Below, in pieces: positions 7,797 to 11,136 of a stretch of DNA of 11,136 bases. Source of the DNA: Candidatus Omnitrophota bacterium (GTDB lineage Bacteria; Omnitrophota; Gorgyraeia; Zapsychrales; Fredricksoniimonadaceae); the NCBI GenBank assembly GCA_017987425.1, contig JAGNTT010000046.1, positions 1 to 11,136 on the forward strand, read 5' to 3'. A program made the translations under genes and the position numbers. The notes under the pieces are model-generated. The model ran no database searches. It had not been told where the DNA came from and saw nothing but the letters and a program-made list of their open reading frames with translations. Positions within the stretch are counted from its first letter, which is position 1; every line of letters begins with the position of its first letter.

Positions 7797-7880
7797 GAAC
7801 ACAAGCACACATGAACACAAGAGCACAAAAGAACACACGTGGTTCGTGTGCGCCTCCTGTGCTCTTGTGACTTGTGCTCT
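7797..7880. repeat. Long imperfect hairpin built from GAACACAAG-type direct repeats
   Basis: Three nested stems share one axis. The outer is CACAAG/CTTGTG (7800-7805 with 7871-7876). The middle is a perfect 12-bp stem CACAAGAGCACA (7816-7827) with TGTGCTCTTGTG (7858-7869). The inner is CACACG/CGTGTG (7834-7839 with 7845-7850) around a 5-nt loop. The left arm contains imperfect direct repeats GAACACAAG at 7797, 7813 and 7831 (last copy GAACACACG), spaced 16-18 bp. It lies 6 nt beyond the 3' end of tRNA-Gly. It has no T-run on either side, so it is not a standard intrinsic terminator. Confidence 0.8.
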
Positions 7881-7886
7881 GAAGAA

Positions 7887-7960
7887 TGGAGCGGGCGGAG
7901 AGAATCGAACCCTCGCTACCAGCTTGGAAGGCTGGAGTTCTACCACTGAACTACGCCCGC
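7887..7960 (-). tRNA. tRNA-Gly (anticodon TCC), CCA encoded
   Basis: The acceptor stem is GCGGGCG with CGCCCGC and discriminator T. The anticodon stem CCAGC/GCTGG encloses CTTCCAA, giving TCC at 34-36. The T arm is GAGGG-TTCGATT-CTCTC with one G.U pair. The 3' CCA is present in the DNA, unlike the other three tRNAs here. It is the third gene of the Thr-Tyr-Gly series. Confidence 0.97.
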
Positions 7961-7961
7961 A

Positions 7962-7998
7962 AGAACCTACCTTGGTTTTGAAAATTGGATAAGGTTCT
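7962..7998. repeat. tRNA-proximal hairpin, copy 1 (in front of tRNA-Gly)
   Basis: A 7-bp stem AGAACCT (7962-7968) and AGGTTCT (7992-7998) flanks a 20-nt core (7970-7989) that reads CCTTGGTTTTGAAAATTGGA. On the minus strand it ends 1 nt before the 5' end of tRNA-Gly. The core matches copy 2 at 8688-8707 at 19 of 20 positions, whereas the stems differ in sequence but stay paired. Confidence 0.85.
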
Positions 7999-8001
7999 GG
8001 A

Positions 8002-8025
8002 GTCCTGGGGCAGAAGCACCAGGAC
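8002..8025. repeat. Spacer hairpin A, 7-bp perfect stem
   Basis: GTCCTGG (8002-8008) pairs with CCAGGAC (8019-8025) around a 10-nt loop. A further TCTG/CAGA pairing (7996-7999 with 8027-8030) can extend it across a small bulge. It is the first of seven hairpins in the spacer between tRNA-Gly and the terminator behind tRNA-Tyr. Confidence 0.7.
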
Positions 8026-8057
8026 GCAGACTAAGATTTAGAATTTAAAGGAACTTG

Positions 8058-8074
8058 GCCGAAGCGACTTCGGC
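8058..8074. repeat. Spacer hairpin B, 7-bp stem with 3-nt loop
   Basis: GCCGAAG (8058-8064) and CTTCGGC (8068-8074) form a tight perfect hairpin with loop CGA, 3 nt from the next hairpin. Confidence 0.75.
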
Positions 8075-8077
8075 GCC

Positions 8078-8105
8078 TTCGGTATCGGGCTGCGCCCTTA
8101 CCGAA
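8078..8105. repeat. Spacer hairpin C, two-part stem
   Basis: TTCGGTA (8078-8084) pairs with TACCGAA (8099-8105). Inside it GGGC (8087-8090) pairs with GCCC (8094-8097) around a 3-nt TGC loop. The result is an 11-bp interrupted stem. Confidence 0.75.
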
Positions 8106-8112
8106 ACTGAGC

Positions 8113-8144
8113 GGGTCTTGTCTCGACGGAGCTCGACAAGACCC
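8113..8144. repeat. Spacer hairpin D, 10-bp perfect stem with conserved loop motif
   Basis: GGGTCTTGTC (8113-8122) pairs perfectly with GACAAGACCC (8135-8144) around TCGACGGAGCTC. Hairpin G (8240-8271) has nearly the same loop and the same GGGTC end, but its central stem bases are changed on both arms. Confidence 0.85.
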
Positions 8145-8153
8145 CACCATTTT

Positions 8154-8182
8154 TAACAGAACTAAGGATTCTTGTTCTGTTA
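8154..8182. repeat. Spacer hairpin E, 9-bp perfect stem
   Basis: TAACAGAAC (8154-8162) pairs with GTTCTGTTA (8174-8182). The 11-nt loop can pair further as AAG/CTT. Confidence 0.75.
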
Positions 8183-8227
8183 GTCTTGAGATCAGAAGCG
8201 GCCAACTGGCCGCATGATCGAAAGACT
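8182..8227. repeat. Spacer hairpin F, 17 paired bases in three blocks
   Basis: AGTCTT pairs with AAGACT (8182-8187 with 8222-8227), GATCA with TGATC (8190-8194 with 8215-8219), and GCGGCC with GGCCGC (8198-8203 with 8208-8213) around an AACT loop. Small internal loops separate the blocks. Its first base is shared with the end of hairpin E. Confidence 0.8.
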
Positions 8228-8239
8228 ACATTTCTTAGA

Positions 8240-8271
8240 GGGTCAGTCTCGAACGGAGTCTCGACTGACCC
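8240..8271. repeat. Spacer hairpin G, 9-bp perfect stem, sister of hairpin D
   Basis: GGGTCAGTC (8240-8248) pairs with GACTGACCC (8263-8271) around TCGAACGGAGTCTC. Compared with hairpin D the loop differs only by small insertions (TCGA-A-CGGAG-T-CTC), while the middle of the stem has changed in a matched way on both sides. Confidence 0.85.
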
Positions 8272-8290
8272 TATTTTCTTCCGCTGTAAT

Positions 8291-8328
8291 CAAAAAACCT
8301 TTTGCCTTTCGGTTTGAAAGGTTTTTTG
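8291..8328 (-). terminator. Intrinsic terminator after tRNA-Tyr (symmetrical, could act both ways)
   Basis: A perfect 12-bp stem, CAAAAAACCTTT (8291-8302) with AAAGGTTTTTTG (8317-8328), encloses a 14-nt loop. The T6 tract lies in the 3' arm on either strand, as in bidirectional terminators. It starts 17 nt past the 3' end of tRNA-Tyr. If it is efficient, tRNA-Gly would need readthrough or its own promoter, and I could not identify a convincing one. Confidence 0.75.
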
Positions 8329-8344
8329 AATCAAGGAAAGAAAA

Positions 8345-8427
8345 TGGGCAGAGCAGGATTCGAACCTACGAAGCGCAAGCGCAAGAGATTTACAGTCTCT
8401 CCTCGTTGACCACTTGAGTATCTGCCC
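8345..8427 (-). tRNA. tRNA-Tyr (anticodon GTA)
   Basis: This is an 83-nt class II tRNA with acceptor GGGCAGA/TCTGCCC and discriminator A. The anticodon stem AGAGA/TCTCT encloses CTGTAAA, giving GTA at 34-36. The long variable arm, about 14 nt, is built around GCGC repeats. The T arm is GTAGG-TTCGAAT-CCTGC. CCA is not encoded. Confidence 0.97.
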
Positions 8428-8440
8428 AGTATCTCTAATA

Positions 8441-8517
8441 AAGATCGGTGGTAACTGGGCAGGATTCATATTCAACCTAATATAGAATTGAGGAAAATAT
8501 GAATTCTGCCCGATCTT
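8441..8517. repeat. Strong hairpin between tRNA-Thr and tRNA-Tyr with tRNA-Tyr-like ends
   Basis: GGGCAG-G-ATTCATATT (8457-8472) pairs with AATATGAAT-T-CTGCCC (8496-8511), 15 Watson-Crick pairs plus one G.T, around a 23-nt loop. AAGATC (8441-8446) and GATCTT (8512-8517) can add an outer stem across a 10-nt bulge. On the minus strand the element starts GGGCAGA and ends TAGGTTGAAT...CCTGCCCA, close to the acceptor and T-arm sequences of the neighbouring tRNA-Tyr. Confidence 0.8.
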
Positions 8518-8603
8518 AAAATCATCAAAAGGTAAAGGATAAGCCAAAGATCAACGCTTTACTTCCAAACTTACCACTTATCACTTACCTCGTACCACTA
8601 TTA

Positions 8604-8676
8604 AGCTGGCGAGAGGCTTCGAACCCCCGACCTGCTGATTACAAGTCAGCTGCTCTACCAACTGAGCTACGCCAGC
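8604..8676 (-). tRNA. tRNA-Thr (anticodon TGT)
   Basis: The 73-nt cloverleaf has acceptor GCTGGCG/CGCCAGC and discriminator T. The anticodon stem GCTGA/TCAGC encloses CTTGTAA, giving TGT at 34-36. The T arm GGGGG-TTCGAAG-CCTCT has two G.U pairs. CCA is not encoded. It is first in the Thr-Tyr-Gly series and lies about 115 nt downstream of a well-formed promoter. Confidence 0.97.
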
Positions 8677-8680
8677 GCGA

Positions 8681-8714
8681 AAGTCTTCCTTGGTTTTGAA
8701 GATTGGAAAGACTT
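8681..8714. repeat. tRNA-proximal hairpin, copy 2 (in front of tRNA-Thr)
   Basis: AAGTCTT (8681-8687) and AAGACTT (8708-8714) form a 7-bp stem directly flanking the 20-nt core CCTTGGTTTTGAAGATTGGA (8688-8707). On the minus strand it ends 4 nt before the tRNA-Thr 5' end. It shares its core but not its stem sequence with copy 1 at 7962-7998. Confidence 0.85.
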
Positions 8715-8720
8715 GAGCAT

Positions 8721-8742
8721 CCCAAAATCAGAAAGTTTTGGG
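8721..8742. repeat. Leader hairpin upstream of tRNA-Thr
   Basis: CCCAAAA (8721-8727) and TTTTGGG (8736-8742) form a perfect 7-bp stem with an 8-nt loop. It lies inside the predicted leader, 6 nt from the tRNA-proximal hairpin. There is no T-run after it on the minus strand. Confidence 0.6.
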
Positions 8743-8799
8743 ACAAATTTTTCTCAAAAATCAATTACGGATTTAGAAAACCCGTCTCGAAGGCAGTCT

Positions 8800-8828
8800 T
8801 TTATATCAGATTTTTATACCGATGTAAA
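8800..8828 (-). promoter_or_regulatory. Promoter for the tRNA-Thr/Tyr(/Gly) transcript
   Basis: The -35 TTTACA (complement of 8823-8828) and -10 TATAAA (complement of 8800-8805) are separated by exactly 17 bp. This is the best-matching sigma70-type promoter in the window. It lies just past the terminator of the upstream large gene, and transcription would begin near 8793. Confidence 0.78.
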
Positions 8829-8853
8829 GAGCGATATTTCTGTTTTATCTAAT

Positions 8854-8888
8854 AAAAAACCTCTCCCGCTTTTAATCGGGAGAGGTTT
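8854..8888 (-). terminator. Intrinsic terminator of the large SIS/membrane protein gene
   Basis: A perfect 12-bp stem, AAACCTCTCCCG (8857-8868) with CGGGAGAGGTTT (8877-8888), encloses an 8-nt loop. On the minus strand it is followed by a run of T (complement of 8854-8859). It lies 22 nt beyond the stop codon at 8911. Confidence 0.92.
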
Positions 8889-8910
8889 AGCAATATACCT
8901 ATGCACAATA

Positions 8911-11136
8911 TTAACAAACATCAGCATGGTGTGATTTTCTAGTGAAACCATCTAACTCCCGTCCCCTGTCAAAAACCAAAGGACCTAGTTGAACAGGAAC
9001 AACAGGACGATTCATAAGTAAAAGCACCCGCTCCATATCGACAGGCCGGATGTCCAGGATCGTCGGAACTACGCCCAGAATCGTCATGGATTCAATGTTC
9101 TGGTTTTCCAGAAAGAATTCAGTCTCACCTGTTTCGGTAACCCTTAAATCAAGCCACTTGGTATGAAAATCGATACCGCCTCGCGTGGGTGTAACCGGAT
9201 TAACTTGAGGCTCAAGATTTTGAGGCGCTGCTGTATTACCCAGCAAACCCCGGTCTTTACTCAAACCTCCCGATACAACTTCTTTCGAGACTGAACCGTT
9301 GTTCCCATTAACATCTGTGGGCGTATTAAGATCTAATTTAATATTCTCAAGTGTGTCCTCCTGCTCCGGGCTCAAATATTCAGGAAGATCGTCCGTTGGC
9401 CCGCCCTTGGGGCTGCGTGTCGTATGAACGCCAGTGCGGGAATAAGTCCAGGCTGGATTCCACAATTGGAATTTCTTGAGCGAAATCGACTTGCCGAAGA
9501 GTGAAATTTTAAACTCCCAGCGCGTCGCCCAGTCATAGGCCTGCGTAAAAAGGACTTTATAGGCGATCTGACGGCCAAAGGCATCGAAGGCAAGATAATT
9601 AAAATCCTTAACCGTCTTGGATGCCCCTTCCAAATTCTGCACGCCGATGTCCATGTGATGGTCCGTCACATCCGGATTGTTCAATGCGCCGCGGCCGATC
9701 GAAAATATCTGGGCCCCGCCTTTAAAGAACTCCATGAAAATACCGTTGATGATGGCCTTGGTCTGCTTCATGGTCACCATTACGTTATCTTTGTGCGTCG
9801 GATCGGCCGGAACACCGAAAATAGCGACCGTTCCACGGACAACGCGGTGCGCCAAACGCGCCACGAAATGATCTTCAGGATTCGCCCCGTGAACATTCAT
9901 CGTCATCGGACCGAAGGCAACAGCGCCGAGCTTCGACCAGAAGCCCTCTCCTGTTTGATGCAGGGCCGGAATCGAATCGCCAATAGTCACTGTCGGCGGC
10001 CCCATGCGCGCCCACGTCGGACGTCCACTCCAGGCACGATAAAGAAGCGTTGTCATAAGCCACGGAGCAAGAAGTGCGAGAATACCATCGAACGTACGCA
10101 CGATGAATCCGGCAAAATCTTGCGTCGATGGACCAAAATCAAAACCAGCTAGCCCGAGAAGATTTTGAATAGGCGCCCCGAACCAGAAAATGCTCATAAC
10201 AAAAATACGAAAGATAATCGTGACAATGCCTGTTTCCGTCATCGTTTTTCCTAGCGCGCCGGCATTATCTTTGATGCCTTTGTATTTACTCAGATAGGAA
10301 TCACCGAGCTTTTTGACGTCGACCGCCCCGCCATTTTCCATAATATCCACGATCATGTTGGTAATCTTTTTCTCATCAAGCTTGCTGATATTGCCGCCTG
10401 TTGCGCCCAGCAATCTGTTGATCGAAGAGTCCCATTGCCCCTTGTTCCACAGAGCGCTCAGCACGGCCTGAATGTCGGAATCAGACTCCGGACCGTCATA
10501 GCGGATGATACGAGTAATGATGTGCTTGATGTCATCGGCATCCAGCCTGCGCGTGAGGCCCTTTTTTTCATCCAAAGCTCGGCGTATCATCGGATACAAA
10601 TAGCCGCCTTTGATTTTTGTTTGGATGGCTTTGTACACATAGGCGCCGTCGATGGCATTTCCCTTCTCATCATGGCCGGTCAGACGACGGGCCTCATCAT
10701 ACATATTGTCGCGCAAAACTTTGAGCCTTGCGATGTCATCTGAAGTCACATTCATCCCCCACGGTCTTTGTTCAGGGAAAAGTTCGCGCATTCCTTCCGC
10801 CAGATGGAGCGCAAGCTCGATCTGCTGGGCAAAAAGCATAACTTCCCCGACGGAGTTTGCCTCCGCCGGATAATAATTACCGGTCACGAATATGCGTTTG
10901 ATGAACGGCGCGTCCGCCTGGAACTTTTGTCCGAGCCCCATCGCGATTAAAGTATCAATGCGTGATGTCATCGCGAAAATATTGCCTGGTGCGATCTGTT
11001 TAAGACGGCGAACGATTCCTCGGCTGGGGAATGTCGCGCCAGATTTGGAAATGATAACGCTCATGGTCCTCCGGCCGATCCTGTGATCTCCGCTGAGATT
11101 AAACGCCTTATTGGCTGACGTTGACCAGATGTTCAT
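8911..11136 (-). CDS. Large protein with SIS-like segment, two membrane spans and a C-terminal repeat-type module (C-terminal part)
   Basis: The window holds 741 residues. The Met at the right edge may be internal, so the true length is unknown. Residues about 26-120 resemble a SIS (sugar isomerase) half: VIISKSGATFPS looks like the phosphosugar-binding SQSGET loop, and AEANSVGEVMLFAQQIELALHLA like the following helix. Residues about 125-300 are a charged helical region without a recognised domain. Two membrane segments lie at about 302-332 and 341-367 (IVTIIFRIFVMSIFWFG; FDGILALLAPWLMTTLLY). Residues 380-560 are an unassigned soluble region with GFWSKLGAVAFGPMTMNVHG. A low-complexity Asn/Pro/Gly linker (about 590-650) leads to a compact tail beginning GGIDFHTKWLDL (653-664) and containing ILGVVPTILDIRP. 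I recall similar tails ending very large Omnitrophota proteins. Function is unknown; a role in envelope polysaccharide handling is only a guess. Confidence 0.85.
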   Translation of the reverse strand: MNIWSTSANKAFNLSGDHRIGRRTMSVIISKSGATFPSRGIVRRLKQIAPGNIFAMTSRIDTLIAMGLGQKFQADAPFIKRIFVTGNYYPAEANSVGEVMLFAQQIELALHLAEGMRELFPEQRPWGMNVTSDDIARLKVLRDNMYDEARRLTGHDEKGNAIDGAYVYKAIQTKIKGGYLYPMIRRALDEKKGLTRRLDADDIKHIITRIIRYDGPESDSDIQAVLSALWNKGQWDSSINRLLGATGGNISKLDEKKITNMIVDIMENGGAVDVKKLGDSYLSKYKGIKDNAGALGKTMTETGIVTIIFRIFVMSIFWFGAPIQNLLGLAGFDFGPSTQDFAGFIVRTFDGILALLAPWLMTTLLYRAWSGRPTWARMGPPTVTIGDSIPALHQTGEGFWSKLGAVAFGPMTMNVHGANPEDHFVARLAHRVVRGTVAIFGVPADPTHKDNVMVTMKQTKAIINGIFMEFFKGGAQIFSIGRGALNNPDVTDHHMDIGVQNLEGASKTVKDFNYLAFDAFGRQIAYKVLFTQAYDWATRWEFKISLFGKSISLKKFQLWNPAWTYSRTGVHTTRSPKGGPTDDLPEYLSPEQEDTLENIKLDLNTPTDVNGNNGSVSKEVVSGGLSKDRGLLGNTAAPQNLEPQVNPVTPTRGGIDFHTKWLDLRVTETGETEFFLENQNIESMTILGVVPTILDIRPVDMERVLLLMNRPVVPVQLGPLVFDRGRELDGFTRKSHHADVC

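Noticed and set aside
7792..7992. 66-aa plus-strand frame with a His/Thr/Lys-rich start
   Set aside because: The composition comes from the CACAAG repeats and antisense tRNA-Gly.
8002..8328. CRISPR array
   Set aside because: The units are inverted repeats of differing sequence and length, without identical direct repeats or regular spacers.
8214..8417. 67-aa plus-strand frame
   Set aside because: It is antisense to hairpin G, the terminator and tRNA-Tyr, so it is an accidental open frame.
8290..8547. 85-aa minus-strand frame across tRNA-Tyr
   Set aside because: It reads through the tRNA itself and the adjacent hairpin; no coding character.
8560..8600. Low-complexity TTACCACTTATCACTTACC-type stretch before tRNA-Thr's 3' end
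   Set aside because: The repeats are short and irregular, with no consistent unit, so they are too weak to call as a repeat feature.
8713..8934. 73-aa plus-strand frame beginning in the tRNA-Thr leader
   Set aside because: It runs antisense across the tRNA promoter, the terminator hairpin and the end of the large gene. It has no ribosome site and no recognisable protein features.

Overview
All nine protein genes and all four tRNA genes lie on the minus strand, so the window reads right to left. The gene set (PilZ, GT2 and GT-C-like glycosylation proteins, bacterial-type tRNAs and sigma70-like promoters) indicates a Gram-negative-type bacterium from an environmental lineage. The large membrane-spanning protein at the right edge, with its GGIDF-containing C-terminal tail, recalls large proteins of Candidatus Omnitrophota (OP3). 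That assignment rests on memory of sequence style and no search was possible.

Right to left: (1) 11136-8911 is the 3' part of a very large protein with a SIS-like segment, two membrane segments and a recurring-looking C-terminal module, closed by a strong intrinsic terminator. (2) 8850-7880 is a stable-RNA region with a clear promoter and tRNA-Thr(UGU), tRNA-Tyr(GUA) and tRNA-Gly(UCC). This is the gene order known upstream of tuf in many bacteria, but here the spacers are 176 and 384 nt long and filled with perfect inverted repeats. (3) 7703-4056 is a likely transcription unit: a GT2 glycosyltransferase, a 632-aa multi-pass GT-C-like membrane protein, and gpsA (glycerol-3-phosphate dehydrogenase), which suggests envelope or lipid-linked glycan synthesis. 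(4) 4006-1 is a second unit: promoter, tRNA-Pro(GGG), a 121-aa PilZ protein, hom, thrC, a stand-alone coaB domain, and the start of an ApgM-like alkaline-phosphatase-superfamily gene.

Unit 4 is tightly packed. There are 5 nt between pilZ and hom, a TAATG overlap between hom and thrC, 8 nt between thrC and coaB, and an ATGA overlap between coaB and the ApgM-like gene. Homoserine dehydrogenase and threonine synthase are present without a GHMP-type homoserine kinase next to them. The ApgM-like protein is therefore the natural candidate for the missing phosphorylation step, giving homoserine -> O-phosphohomoserine -> threonine. A coenzyme A biosynthesis gene is embedded in the same operon.

The most unusual part of the window is the tRNA spacer DNA. 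At least ten perfect or near-perfect hairpins occur within about 1 kb. Two pairs of them keep the loop sequence while the stems differ in a compensatory way, which points to an uncharacterised family of structured repeats attached to tRNA genes.
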